Numbered from the stretch's first letter, positions 1-7,761 are shown. The stretch: 10,960 nucleotides of DNA from Syntrophaceae bacterium (GCA_017885225.1 JAFNGM010000214.1:653-11612); one strand, 5' to 3'. Numbers and translations: made by a program. Notes: generated from the letters alone by a model not told the origin.

Positions 1-525
1 GGAGGGGAAGGTTCAACGAATTATGAAGATGTTATCTATGAAGGGTATGGCCCCGGAGGTGTTGCCGTCCTGGTGGAAGTTATGACTGACAACAAAAACA
101 GGACTGTCGCGGAAATAAGGCATATCTTTTCTAAACATGGGGGGAATCTCGGTGAAAACGGCTGCGTATCCTGGATATTTGAAAAAAAGGGGAGCATATT
201 ATTTGATAGAAAAGCAACAGGCGAAGATATCCTGATGGAGGCAGCGCTTGAAGCGGGAGCGGAAGATGTGAGGGAAGAAGAAAATGAGTATGAATTAATT
301 GCCGATCCTGCAATGTTTTATGATGTAAAGAAAGCTATTGAGAGTAAAGGCCTGAAATATATTAAGGCGCAAATCTCTATGATCCCCCAGAGTTCAGTAA
401 GACTCGAGGCGGAGAAAGCGGTACAAATGCTCAAACTGATGGAGAAAATGGAAGATAATGATGACGTACAAAATGTATATGCGAATTTTGATATACCTGA
501 CGACGTAATGGAAAAATTCAGTTAG
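1..525 (+). CDS. yebC: YebC/TACO1-family protein, 5' end cut off by the window
   Basis: The reading frame is open from base 1, so the 73 GTG is internal; 174 residues are visible of a usual length near 245. The first visible residues, around [19 protein letters not shown] and the following TDNKNRT, are the highly conserved YebC core. The end ([16 protein letters not shown]) is the typical family C-terminus. The family was long annotated as a transcriptional regulator; more recent work on YebC/TACO1 proteins points to a role on ribosomes that helps translate difficult (for example proline-rich) stretches. It acts in the cytoplasm. Two TAG codons in a row end it, 20 nt before ruvC. The yebC-ruvC-ruvA-ruvB order is widespread in bacteria. 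Family assignment is secure; the exact cellular role is less so. Confidence 0.95.
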   Translation, partial: GGEGSTNYEDVIYEGYGPGGVAVLVEVMTDNKNRTVAEIRHIFSKHGGNLGENGCVSWIFEKKGSILFDRKATGEDILMEAALEAGAEDVREEENEYELIADPAMFYDVKKAIESKGLKYIKAQISMIPQSSVRLEAEKAVQMLKLMEKMEDNDDVQNVYANFDIPDDVMEKFS

Positions 526-526
526 T

Positions 527-545
527 AGTGTAAAGGGTATACACT
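527..545 (+). promoter_or_regulatory. Small hairpin exposing the ruvC ribosome binding site in its loop
   Basis: AGTGTA at 527-532 is perfectly complementary to TACACT at 540-545. The 7-nt loop contains AAGGG, the only Shine-Dalgarno-like run before the TTG start of ruvC, which follows the stem directly. The stem is short and AU-rich, so a translational effect is only an inference; chance occurrence is possible. Confidence 0.35.
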
Positions 546-1025
546 TTGAGAGTTTTGGGAATTGACCCGGGGAATCACATAACCGGTTATGGTGTGGTTG
601 AAAAACAGAGGAGCAGTATCCACCATGTAATGCATGGTGAAATTAAAATGGCGAGAGCAGCATCTCGATCATCGTGCATGCTCATGATATATGATAACTT
701 GCTGGAGGTGATCAATCGATCATCACCTGATGTAATCGCCGTAGAGGATATCTTCTATGGCAAAAACATCAAAAGTCTCATTAGGCAGGGGGAGGCGAAA
801 GGGGTAGTAATCCTCGCCTGTTCACACAGGCGCATGCCTATCTATGAATATACACCGCTCGAAATTAAAAAAGCCGTTGTGGGATATGGCAGGGCAGAGA
901 AAATCCAGATTCAGACTATGGTCAAAGCTATATTGCATCTGCCTGAAACCCCTCCTGCTGATGCTGCCGATGCCTTAGCGGTGGCGATCTGTCATGTGAA
1001 TTTTTTGAAAGCGTTGCCAATATAA
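546..1025 (+). CDS. ruvC: Holliday junction resolvase RuvC
   Basis: RuvC is the dimeric endonuclease that cuts four-way DNA junctions made by RuvAB, completing recombinational repair. All four acidic residues expected for the RNase H-like active site are present: D7 in GIDPG, E67 in VEDIF, and D139 and D142 in ADAADAL. The 159-residue length is normal. The start is a TTG: there is no in-frame ATG upstream (an in-frame TAA lies at 531-533), and the conserved LGIDPG begins at residue 4, so little could be missing. An AAGGG Shine-Dalgarno-like run (533-537) sits 8 nt upstream, in the loop of a small hairpin. The stop is one base before the ruvA ATG, implying translational coupling. Confidence 0.97.
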   Translation: MRVLGIDPGNHITGYGVVEKQRSSIHHVMHGEIKMARAASRSSCMLMIYDNLLEVINRSSPDVIAVEDIFYGKNIKSLIRQGEAKGVVILACSHRRMPIYEYTPLEIKKAVVGYGRAEKIQIQTMVKAILHLPETPPADAADALAVAICHVNFLKALPI

Positions 1026-1026
1026 A

Positions 1027-1635
1027 ATGATTGCCCTTATAAACGGATTATTAATACATAAATCGATTAACCATATTATCGTGGAAACGAATGGTATAGG
1101 ATACCAGATATATGTTCCGTTAACCACCTTTTACGAGCTTCCTGATACGAATCAGCATATAACTCTCCATATACACACGCACGTCAGGCAGGATGCTATC
1201 AGTCTTTTCGGGTTTATTACCGGAGAAGTGAAGAATATGTTTGAGCTGATGATTACCGTTTCCGGAATCGGTCCCAGATTGGCGTTGAATATATTATCAG
1301 GAATTTCCCCGGAAGAATTAATTCGGGCCGTGTCTCACGGGAACTTGGACCGGTTGGTATCGATACCGGGCGTTGGAAAAAAAACGGCAGAGAGAATGAT
1401 CCTTGAGCTAAAAGACAAAGTCGTGAAGCTCAGCACATATGAAGCACTTTATAACGGTGATGGTAATATTAAGGTATATGATTCAATTATTGATGATATC
1501 CTGTCCGCGCTTATCAATCTTGGTTATAAAAATCAGAGGGCCAGAGAAGTTTTGGATAAAATCATCAATGAATCTTCTGAAACGCTGACGTTGGATACTC
1601 TGCTAAAAAAGGCCCTGAAAGTTTTAGCCGGGTAG
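1027..1635 (+). CDS. ruvA: Holliday junction branch-migration subunit RuvA
   Basis: RuvA tetramers bind the four-way junction and load the RuvB motor. The 202-residue length is normal. Three domains are recognisable: an N-terminal OB-fold (about 1-62, beginning MIALINGLL), a double helix-hairpin-helix DNA-binding region (about 65-140) with hairpins VSGIGPRLALNILSG near 78-92 and SIPGVGKKTAERMI near 112-125, and, after a variable linker, a small C-terminal domain (about 153-202, DDILSALINLGYKNQRA) that contacts RuvB. The ATG start lies one base after the ruvC stop, so translation is probably coupled. No unusual residues were noticed. Confidence 0.97.
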   Translation: MIALINGLLIHKSINHIIVETNGIGYQIYVPLTTFYELPDTNQHITLHIHTHVRQDAISLFGFITGEVKNMFELMITVSGIGPRLALNILSGISPEELIRAVSHGNLDRLVSIPGVGKKTAERMILELKDKVVKLSTYEALYNGDGNIKVYDSIIDDILSALINLGYKNQRAREVLDKIINESSETLTLDTLLKKALKVLAG

Positions 1636-1673
1636 AAAATCCTCACGCAGGAATAGCCAGTTTATAGTTCACT

Positions 1674-2699
1674 ATGGAAAAGAATAACCCTCTCATAAGC
1701 CCAATCATCCAGAATGAAGAAAAGGGATATGAAAATTCTTTGCGTCCCAAAAGCCTGGCCGAATATATAGGTCAGGACAAGATTAAGCAAAATCTTTCAC
1801 TATTCATAGAGGCCGCAAAACAAAGGGGCGAAGCCCTTGATCACGTTCTTCTTTACGGACCCCCAGGTCTTGGAAAAACAACACTCGCATATATCATGGC
1901 GAGAGAAATGGCGGTTGATATTAAGGTTACCTCGGGACCTGTGATTGAGAGACCTGGTGACCTTGCGGCAATCCTCACCAATCTTCATGAGTACGATATC
2001 CTATTTATTGATGAAATACACAGACTCTCAAATGTCGTTGAAGAAATATTATATCCCGCCATGGAAGATTACCATATCGATATTCTTATCGGTCAGGGAC
2101 CGTCAGCACGGTCGATGAAACTGGAAATCCCGAGGTTCACGTTGATTGGGGCAACCACACGAGCGGGACTACTCACATCGCCTTTGCGGGATCGATTTGG
2201 CATGAGTTTCAGGCTCGATTTTTATTCACCAGAGGAGCTTACCATAATCGTAAATAGATCTGCAAAAATATTATCCATTGATATCGATGTTGAAGGCGCC
2301 TTGGAAATGGCGAAACGTTCTCGAGGAACGCCGCGCATAGCCAATCGTTTGTTGAGAAGGGTGAGGGATTTTGCCCAGGTGAAAGCGGAGGGCATCATTG
2401 ATAGAAAGACGGCGGTTGCCGCCCTGGAAATGTTTGAAGTGGATCATAAGGGCTTCGACCATATGGATAGAAAAATATTACTGACGCTGATCGATAGATT
2501 CAATGGCGGTCCTGTGGGGATTGACAGCCTTTCATCTGCAATAGGTGAGGAGAGAAATACGATTGAGGACATATATGAACCATACCTCGTCCAGGAAGGC
2601 TATTTACAAAGGACCGCACGGGGGAGGATCGCCACGAAGATAGCATACGAACATTTTGGGAAAGCGTGGAGTGTCTCGAATCAAAAAGAGCTTTTCTAA
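1674..2699 (+). CDS. ruvB: Holliday junction DNA helicase RuvB
   Basis: RuvB is the AAA+ ring motor that pulls DNA through the RuvA-junction complex. In the 341-residue product I can see the N-terminal [11 protein letters not shown] signature (24-34), Walker [10 protein letters not shown] (62-70), Walker B LFIDE (110-114), sensor 1 GATTR (159-163), the arginine-finger region SPLRDRFG (169-176), sensor 2 [13 protein letters not shown] (217-229) and a C-terminal winged-helix domain with GGPVG (278-282) and RTARGR (313-318). Length and motifs are those of a functional enzyme. It follows ruvA by 38 nt. No strong Shine-Dalgarno is visible: an AGGAA lies about 21 nt upstream, too far. The next gene begins about 85-95 nt downstream on the same strand. 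Confidence 0.98.
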   Translation: MEKNNPLISPIIQNEEKGYENSLRPKSLAEYIGQDKIKQNLSLFIEAAKQRGEALDHVLLYGPPGLGKTTLAYIMAREMAVDIKVTSGPVIERPGDLAAILTNLHEYDILFIDEIHRLSNVVEEILYPAMEDYHIDILIGQGPSARSMKLEIPRFTLIGATTRAGLLTSPLRDRFGMSFRLDFYSPEELTIIVNRSAKILSIDIDVEGALEMAKRSRGTPRIANRLLRRVRDFAQVKAEGIIDRKTAVAALEMFEVDHKGFDHMDRKILLTLIDRFNGGPVGIDSLSSAIGEERNTIEDIYEPYLVQEGYLQRTARGRIATKIAYEHFGKAWSVSNQKELF

Positions 2700-2792
2700 C
2701 TGTGAAAAAGATTCTATTCTTCATAACCCCTTGTCCTCTTGCATCCTGAAGATACTGATGATTTTAGTAAGATATAATCCATAGTGGACAGT

Positions 2793-3338
2793 ATGAAGCT
2801 GTTAATGCACATATGCTGCGCCCCATGCGCCATATATCCCTTGCAAATATTGAAACCTCACGGGCACGATATATGTGGATTGTTTTATAACCCCAATATT
2901 CATCCTTACAGAGAATATGAGAAACGTCGTGATACGTTGAAATCCTATGCTGCTCTGTACGGGTTACGCGTGATGTGCCCGGAAGAATATGCCATGGAGG
3001 ATTTTCTAAGGAACGTCGCGTTTAGGGAAAAAGATAGGTGTCGCTACTGTTACTCCAGCCGTTTGCATTACACAGCGCAAAGAGCGAAAGAGGCAAGGTT
3101 TGATTTCTTTACCACAACACTTCTCTACAGTAAATTTCAAAATCATGGAATGATTAAGGGTATTGGTGAAAGCGTAGCCATTGAGCATAAGATCGCATTC
3201 TATTATCATGATTTTCGGGTAGGTTGGGCAGAAGGTCAAAGGCGTTCCAGTGAAATGGGGATTTACAGGCAGCCATATTGTGGCTGTATTTACAGTGAAA
3301 AGGAGAGATTTTATGCCGCAACGCAAGGACTCTCATGA
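2793..3338 (+). CDS. queH: Epoxyqueuosine reductase QueH
   Basis: QueH reduces epoxyqueuosine to queuosine in the anticodon wobble position of certain tRNAs; it is the non-homologous alternative to the cobalamin enzyme QueG and carries an iron-sulfur cluster. The metal-binding cysteine pattern is complete (numbers from this ATG): HICCAPC gives C8, C9 and C12; RCRYC gives C83 and C86; YCGC gives C163 and C165. The family segments YNPNIHPYREYEKR and TTTLLYSKFQNH are also present. The product is 181 residues, normal for the family. An in-frame GTG at 2784 would add three residues; I prefer the ATG because the conserved KLLMHICCAPC follows at once, but neither start has a clear Shine-Dalgarno. 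The gene is co-oriented with ruvB and may be read from the same transcript. Confidence 0.93.
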   Translation: MKLLMHICCAPCAIYPLQILKPHGHDICGLFYNPNIHPYREYEKRRDTLKSYAALYGLRVMCPEEYAMEDFLRNVAFREKDRCRYCYSSRLHYTAQRAKEARFDFFTTTLLYSKFQNHGMIKGIGESVAIEHKIAFYYHDFRVGWAEGQRRSSEMGIYRQPYCGCIYSEKERFYAATQGLS

Positions 3339-3483
3339 TGTGGTGATCATGGCAAAAGGGGCGCGCATACATTTTTACAGAGCGAATGAGATATTGTTTA
3401 ATTTCAAATACTGTGTCTTTTCTAACACACAGCCATAGAATGGATTTTTGATTTTTTATCGGTGTGAAACACAAAATACTTCG

Positions 3484-3489
3484 TATAAT
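3484..3489 (+). promoter_or_regulatory. Candidate -10 element for lpxC
   Basis: TATAAT is a perfect sigma-70 -10 hexamer in an AT-rich stretch about 100 nt before the proposed lpxC start. The -35 position has only a poor match (near GTGTGA at 3462-3467, spacing 16). A second AT-rich box, TATATT at 3541-3546, is an alternative. This is a composition-based guess. Confidence 0.3.
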
Positions 3490-3578
3490 TAATATGTTTT
3501 GTCAACAACTAAGGATAATTACGTTACTTTGCAGATATGGTATATTAATTGCGTATGCAGAAACCAAATTACATTTGT

Positions 3579-3583
3579 AAGGA
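3579..3583 (+). promoter_or_regulatory. Shine-Dalgarno that decides the lpxC start
   Basis: AAGGA ends 7 nt before GTG 3591. The upstream in-frame candidates TTG 3549 and ATG 3555 have no comparable purine run at the right distance, which favours the shorter protein. Confidence 0.6.
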
Positions 3584-3590
3584 TTGGACA

Positions 3591-4523
3591 GTGTTGTTAC
3601 AAAGAACAATTAAACAAGAAATAAATTGTAGGAATATCGGTTTGCACTCAGGCAGAAAAGTCGGCATGACGATTAAACCTGCAGGCGTTGATGAAGGTAT
3701 TGTTTTTGTTCGAAAGGATCTTCCGAACAAGACTAGTATCAAAGCTAACTTTCAAAATGTCCGGGATACCATCTTGGCTACTACTGTAGGTGTGAATGGA
3801 GCGACCGTTTCTACCGTAGAACATCTCCTCTCTGCATTTTGCGGCATGGGTGTTGATAACGCAGTGGTGGAGGTAGACGCTCCCGAGATTCCAATTATGG
3901 ACGGAAGCGCGCTTCCTTTTGTGCAGCTCTTAAAAGATGTTGGCACGGAAATACAGAATAAATGCAAAAAATTGTTGGTTATTGTGAAACCTGTTTCCGT
4001 CAGTGACGGGGATGGGAAGGCAATGTTTTTGCCATCGCCGGAGTTTAAAATTACCTACGATATAAATTTTTCCCATCCTAAAATCGGCAGGCAGACGTAT
4101 GATATGACGTTTTCCGATGTTGCCTATGAAAGAGATATCTGCGCAGCACGCACATTTGGTTTTCTGAAGGATGTAGAATATCTTCAGGCAAAAGGTTTGG
4201 CATTAGGGGGATCTCTCAAAAATGCGGTGGTGCTGGATGACCAAAAAGTTATTAACAAAGAGGGCTTGCGATGCGATGATGAATTTGTGAAACATAAAAT
4301 ACTCGATGCCATCGGAGACCTTTCACTGTTAGGCATGCCGATCATTGGTCATTTTATCGCGTATAAGTCCGGTCATAAATTGAACAATCTTCTCCTTAAG
4401 GAGCTTATGGCTCACAAGGAATGCTGGAAAATAGTAAATCATGTTGAGAGAAACAGCGAAGACAACGGCCTCATGTCTCTCAGTATTCCCTCCTTTCGCG
4501 TTCTTGACACAGCCAACGCTTAA
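3591..4523 (+). CDS. lpxC: UDP-3-O-acyl-N-acetylglucosamine deacetylase LpxC
   Basis: LpxC is the zinc-dependent cytoplasmic enzyme that removes the acetyl group from UDP-3-O-acyl-GlcNAc, the committed step of lipid A synthesis, so the organism makes LPS. From the GTG at 3591 the product is 310 residues, the usual size. It begins in the family fashion (LLQRTIKQEI, then GLHSGRKV). Zinc ligands H78 (in TVEHLLSA), H235 and D239 (in KHKILDAIGDL) are present, as are the catalytic E77 and H262 (in KSGHKLNN). The frame stays open upstream to TTG 3549 and ATG 3555, which would add 14 or 12 residues. I chose 3591 because AAGGA at 3579-3583 lies 7 nt before it and the shorter form matches family N-termini. 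The gene appears to stand alone, with gaps on both sides. Confidence 0.95.
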   Translation: MLLQRTIKQEINCRNIGLHSGRKVGMTIKPAGVDEGIVFVRKDLPNKTSIKANFQNVRDTILATTVGVNGATVSTVEHLLSAFCGMGVDNAVVEVDAPEIPIMDGSALPFVQLLKDVGTEIQNKCKKLLVIVKPVSVSDGDGKAMFLPSPEFKITYDINFSHPKIGRQTYDMTFSDVAYERDICAARTFGFLKDVEYLQAKGLALGGSLKNAVVLDDQKVINKEGLRCDDEFVKHKILDAIGDLSLLGMPIIGHFIAYKSGHKLNNLLLKELMAHKECWKIVNHVERNSEDNGLMSLSIPSFRVLDTANA

Positions 4524-4668
4524 ACACCCGTCATGAAAGACATCTCAGACTGTAATCCATTGCGCAATCCTTAAATTACACTTGCTTTTTGGAGCACAGT
4601 TTCTTAGTATACCCATCGGGACAATAAAAACACTAAGTAAATCTTTAACTTTTGATGTTATCTTCGCC

Positions 4669-4815
4669 AGGATTCAAGGGGTCGAGGATTCGAGTAAAAT
4701 GATAGGAAACTACAAGGATTTAAAGATTTGGCAAAAATAATATCAGTTGTGTCTGGATATTAATAAATAAAATCATCACATAATAAACACTTGAATCCTT
4801 GAACCCTCGAATCCT
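4669..4815. repeat. Inverted-repeat element, copy 1 (with internal gene remnant)
   Basis: The left arm (about 4669-4695) and the reverse complement of the right arm (about 4789-4815) agree at roughly 23 of 27 positions, differing mainly by A/G changes. Each arm is itself built from short repeated units of the form GGATTCRAG, for example at 4670-4678 and 4686-4694. Between the arms lie about 93 nt of AT-rich DNA containing the start of a broken reading frame. A second copy with the same arms but no gene lies at 9220-9306: the left arms share TTCAAGGGGTCGAGGATTC exactly and the right arms share CACTTGAATCCTTGAACCC exactly (19 nt each). This marks a dispersed element rather than chance. From memory, similar direct and inverted runs flank four-helix-bundle (S23-type) genes in several bacterial genomes; I cannot verify that here. 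Confidence 0.85.
4699..4763 (+). pseudogene. Remnant of a four-helix-bundle (23S rRNA intervening-sequence, S23-type) protein gene
   Basis: ATG at 4699, four bases after the left repeat arm, encodes MIGNYKDLKIWQK and then hits TAA (4738-4740). The pattern NYKDLxxWQK a few residues from the start is the hallmark N-terminus of the small four-helix-bundle proteins first found as ORFs in 23S rRNA intervening sequences. The intact proteins are about 115-125 residues. A shift of frame after the lysine gives ISVVSGY and another stop at 4761-4763, loosely resembling the following helix (I-LV---Y). Nothing more of the gene remains before the right arm, so most of it is deleted. The match covers only about 13 residues, but its position just inside a repeat arm supports it. 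Confidence 0.6.
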
Positions 4816-4870
4816 TTTTGCAACTAAATGGGATAAGTTCAATAATTTTAAAAGGCGCGCGGTGTTTTGC

Positions 4871-5437
4871 ATGCGTAAACCTCATTTATCATTGGTTATA
4901 TTTTTAATGTGTTATTTGTTTCTGGTGTTTCCCCTCAGCTCATATGGGCGGAAGGCAAGTATCACAGATATCGTTGTGACCGATAGCGCTGATCATACGA
5001 CGGTGTACGCAAGGCTCGCAAACTGTTTTACAAAAAGGATGGATTCGGCCATCCTCGCAGGTGTGCCTATTACTTTTACATTCTTCATTGATCTTTATCA
5101 GGAAAGATCCCAATGGTTTGATGAAAAAGTATCCAGTGTGGTTGTCAAACAAACAATTAAGTATGATAATCTGAAAAAATTATTTTATGTATCATTAATG
5201 GACGGTAGGACAGAGTCAGAATTTCAGGACTTTGATGGGGCAAAAAAGGCTATGGCGGAATTGAATGGTATAGCACTGGTTCCCTTGAAAGATTTGCATA
5301 AAGATACATTATATTACGTAATGATAAAGGCAAAGCTGGATTCAAGACAACTTCCTATGTACATGGAATACATATTATTTATTGTGTCACTTTGGGATTT
5401 TGAAACTGATTGGCACAGACAGAATCTCGTCCTATAA
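4871..5437 (+). CDS. DUF4390 family secreted protein
   Basis: From ATG 4871 the product is 188 residues, beginning with a signal peptide: MRK, a hydrophobic core at about 7-22, and a probable cleavage near residues 23-27. The mature part matches the DUF4390 pattern: ITDIVVTDSADHT near the start, AILAGVPITFTFFIDLYQERSQWFDE (about 60-85), TIKYDNLKKLFYV, then VPLKDL and the strongly conserved end SLWDFETDW (173-181). An upstream TTG at 4799 is in frame, but it lies inside the repeat arm and would bury the signal peptide, so I reject it. The function is unknown. Its stop is two bases before the histidine kinase ATG, so the three genes 4871-9126 look co-transcribed. That arrangement suggests an envelope accessory to the kinase, which is inference. 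Confidence 0.88.
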   Translation: MRKPHLSLVIFLMCYLFLVFPLSSYGRKASITDIVVTDSADHTTVYARLANCFTKRMDSAILAGVPITFTFFIDLYQERSQWFDEKVSSVVVKQTIKYDNLKKLFYVSLMDGRTESEFQDFDGAKKAMAELNGIALVPLKDLHKDTLYYVMIKAKLDSRQLPMYMEYILFIVSLWDFETDWHRQNLVL

Positions 5438-5439
5438 TC

Positions 5440-7665
5440 ATGGCAAAAGATCGGTCACATATGAGTAGTCAGGGCGCGAGAAGAAGAAGGATAGAGCTCA
5501 CCATTGTATTTATTACCATCTTCGTGATTGCCATATTGATTTATTTTGAAATTCACCTTACCCGTAAAGAAAATATTCTTCCCATTTCCAATGAAATACT
5601 TATTTTTGGTCTTATCAATATCAATGTTATTCTCATACTTCTCCTCATTTTCTTAATAGTGAGGAATGTTGTGAAGCTTGTCTTCGAAAGAAGACGCGGA
5701 ATTCTCGGATCGAAGCTCCGCACAAAACTTGTCGCAGCATTTGTCGGATTGTCGTTAATCCCCACAGCGATCCTTTTTTTCGTTGCGATTAACTTTTTTT
5801 TATTCAGCATAGAAAACTGGTTCAACATCGCTATCGGGGATGCCCTGAACAAGACGGTTGAAGTTGCGCAGGTCTACTATCAACAGACGATCAATAACGC
5901 AAAATATTACGCAAAGCAGATAAGTGCCGACATTACGAAGAACCGCCTTTATGGTTTGGAAAGAGATGAGTATTTAAAGACCTTGATTGACCAGAGACAG
6001 AACAATTACAAGTTGGGATTGCTTGAAGTTTCTTTTAATAATCAAAACAGAAAACTTTTCGCAAAAGACCCTGATAATCCCAAAATCGTGCCAATGTCGT
6101 TAACACCAAAAATGCAGGAAGATGTGTTGACTGGTCAGGAAATTTCGGCCGTTCTCTCAACAGAGTCTGGTGATGTGATAAGTGGCATGGCCCCTGTATA
6201 TTCATATATGAGTCCGGCGGAAGTCATCGGTATCGTAATCGTCAGTTATTACATTCCCAAAAGTATGGTTGATAATTTGGGGATTATTTCAAAGACATCA
6301 GAACATTACAGGCAATTTACCCTGCTAAAAAATCCCATGAAGTTCAGTTACATAATTACGATGTTTACGGTAACGCTCTTGGTTATATTTTCCGCGACAT
6401 GGTTTGGATTGGTTGTTGCAAAAGGAATAACTGTTCCTATCCATGATCTGGCTGAAGCAACTGACAGGGTAGCACGGGGGGAACTTGACCATCAAATCAA
6501 CATAGTGGCAAATGATGAAATAGGGGTTCTTGTCGCTTCTTTCAATAAGATGACAAAGGATCTGAAAAGAAGCAAAGAAGGTTTGGAACAGGCAAACATA
6601 AATCTGGAGCAACGAAGAAAATATATGGAAACTGTTCTCGGCAATGTGTCTGCCGGCGTTGTTGCAATTGATAATAATGATATTATCACCATAATCAACA
6701 AAGCTGCCGAGATGATGCTGGACATAAAGACCGAAAAAGTCCTGCACAGAAAATACCAGGAAGTGTTGATTCCCGAACATATGGCAGTCGTCGATGAATT
6801 GTATCAGGAGATGAAGGAGGGTGGTAAAAATTTCATTGAAAAACAAATGGAATTAATGCTTCAAGGCAGGGTATTGACGATTTTGATGACAATAACATTG
6901 ATTCAGGATGACGATGGCCATTATATGGGTTTGGTTGTTGTTTTTGAAGATCTTACACAGATTCGCAAGGCGGAAAGATCAGCGGCATGGCGAGAGGTTG
7001 CACGAAGAATGGCTCATGAGATTAAAAATCCTCTCACACCGGTTCAACTCTCTGCCCAAAGGCTGCAAAAGAAATATGGTGATAGTCTGGGTGATGATGG
7101 TGCCGTATTTCATGAGTGTACGAAGACAATCATAGATCAGGTTGAAGTCTTAAAAAACCTGGTCAATGCCTTTTCACGCTATGCACGCCTTCCTGTTACG
7201 AATCCCGTTCTCGGCGATCTGAACGAAGTTATAAGCGAATCGGTGGTACTCTTTCTGGATGCGCATAAAGAAATCTCTTTTGATGTGCAAAAGGAACTCG
7301 AGATACCGAAATTAAATCTTGATTCCGAGCAGATTAAACGCGTTATGATAAATCTTTTGGATAATGCCGTTGCGGCGGTCAACAAGGAGAATGGACATAT
7401 CATGATTAGAACTTCCTATGATAAGGTCCACAAAAAGGCGAAAGTCGAGGTTGCAGATGATGGTTACGGTGTGCCTTACAGTTATAAGGCCAAGATGTTT
7501 GAGCCATACTTTTCGACGAAAAGATCCGGTACGGGACTGGGGCTTGCCATTGTGAGTTCGATTATATCAGATCATCATGGTCATGTGAGCGTAAGGGATA
7601 ACAGCCCCACGGGGACCATCGTTGCGTTTGAACTCCCCGTGCCGGAAGGCACTGATGCGGGCTAA
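5440..7665 (+). CDS. NtrY-like membrane sensor histidine kinase (HAMP-PAS-HisKA-HATPase)
   Basis: From ATG 5440 the product is 741 residues. Transmembrane helices lie at about 19-38, 53-77, 97-122 and 303-325, with a 180-residue extracytoplasmic domain between the last two. Then come HAMP (about 330-380), a PAS domain (about 395-510), the HisKA dimerisation helix with phospho-acceptor H526 in RRMAHEIKNPLTP, and an ATPase domain with N box NLLDNAVAA (638-646), G1 DDGYGVP (673-679), F box FEPYFSTK (687-694) and G2 GTGLGL (697-702). All catalytic motifs are intact. The extra N-terminal helices, HAMP, PAS and the AAWREVARRMAHEIKNPLTP run are typical of NtrY-type kinases. The in-frame TTG at 5410 overlaps the DUF4390 gene and is less likely as a start; ATG 5461 is another option. 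The likely partner is the response regulator that follows. The signal is unknown, although NtrY/NtrX systems have been linked to nitrogen, redox and envelope control. Confidence 0.93.
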   Translation: MAKDRSHMSSQGARRRRIELTIVFITIFVIAILIYFEIHLTRKENILPISNEILIFGLININVILILLLIFLIVRNVVKLVFERRRGILGSKLRTKLVAAFVGLSLIPTAILFFVAINFFLFSIENWFNIAIGDALNKTVEVAQVYYQQTINNAKYYAKQISADITKNRLYGLERDEYLKTLIDQRQNNYKLGLLEVSFNNQNRKLFAKDPDNPKIVPMSLTPKMQEDVLTGQEISAVLSTESGDVISGMAPVYSYMSPAEVIGIVIVSYYIPKSMVDNLGIISKTSEHYRQFTLLKNPMKFSYIITMFTVTLLVIFSATWFGLVVAKGITVPIHDLAEATDRVARGELDHQINIVANDEIGVLVASFNKMTKDLKRSKEGLEQANINLEQRRKYMETVLGNVSAGVVAIDNNDIITIINKAAEMMLDIKTEKVLHRKYQEVLIPEHMAVVDELYQEMKEGGKNFIEKQMELMLQGRVLTILMTITLIQDDDGHYMGLVVVFEDLTQIRKAERSAAWREVARRMAHEIKNPLTPVQLSAQRLQKKYGDSLGDDGAVFHECTKTIIDQVEVLKNLVNAFSRYARLPVTNPVLGDLNEVISESVVLFLDAHKEISFDVQKELEIPKLNLDSEQIKRVMINLLDNAVAAVNKENGHIMIRTSYDKVHKKAKVEVADDGYGVPYSYKAKMFEPYFSTKRSGTGLGLAIVSSIISDHHGHVSVRDNSPTGTIVAFELPVPEGTDAG

Positions 7666-7761
7666 AGAATTCTATTCTGAATGCTGGTCACTTTTCCAAA
7701 AAAGGAATTATACAGTTTATTTTCTGTAATAACATGGGGGAACGGGTATTTCATAGATCAT

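Larger units (their letters stand above)
3339..3590 (+). other. queH-lpxC intergenic region with a possible lpxC promoter
   Basis: No convincing gene is seen in these 252 bases. Three small inverted repeats occur: CATGAT/ATCATG at 3334-3339/3346-3351 across the queH stop; CTGTGT/ACACAG at 3411-3416/3427-3432, with a T-rich stretch starting about 15 nt later; and GTGT/ACAC at 3462-3465/3469-3472. None makes a standard intrinsic terminator, since no T run directly follows a GC-rich stem. The AT-rich second half carries a perfect TATAAT at 3484-3489. Confidence 0.5.
4524..4870 (+). other. lpxC-DUF4390 intergenic region holding a degraded repeat element
   Basis: This 347-nt gap has no intact gene. 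Positions 4669-4815 are an inverted-repeat element with a broken four-helix-bundle gene start inside (annotated separately). Before it, TTGCTT at 4582-4587 and TAGTAT at 4605-4610, spaced 17 nt, form a weak possible promoter that would read towards the DUF4390 gene. No GC-rich hairpin with a T run was seen after lpxC. Confidence 0.6.

Noticed and set aside
3250..3438. 62-codon plus-strand frame overlapping the end of queH
   Set aside because: It starts inside queH in another frame, and its product has no recognisable domain or composition of a real protein; no ribosome site is evident.
4669..4815. CRISPR-like repeat interpretation of the GGATTCRAG units
   Set aside because: The units are 8-9 nt, irregularly spaced, in inverted arms, without uniform spacers or nearby cas genes.
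4799..4870. N-terminal extension of the DUF4390 protein from TTG 4799
   Set aside because: The start lies within the right repeat arm, and the extension would place 24 residues before an obvious signal peptide starting at ATG 4871.
5411..5426. TGGCAC-containing stretch as a sigma-54 (-24/-12) promoter before the kinase gene
   Set aside because: The -12 part (TTGC-like at the right spacing) is absent, and the stretch codes for the end of the DUF4390 protein. Other TGGCAC occurrences, such as 9327-9332, also lack a proper -12 element.
6325..6846. 173-codon minus-strand frame inside the histidine kinase gene
   Set aside because: It is fully antisense to a well-conserved PAS/HAMP kinase; the product is Cys/Phe/His-rich noise without family features.
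7681..7761. N-terminal extension of the response regulator from ATG 7681
   Set aside because: Receiver domains begin within a few residues of their first strand (KTILIVDDE), which ATG 7762 provides; the 27 extra residues resemble nothing.
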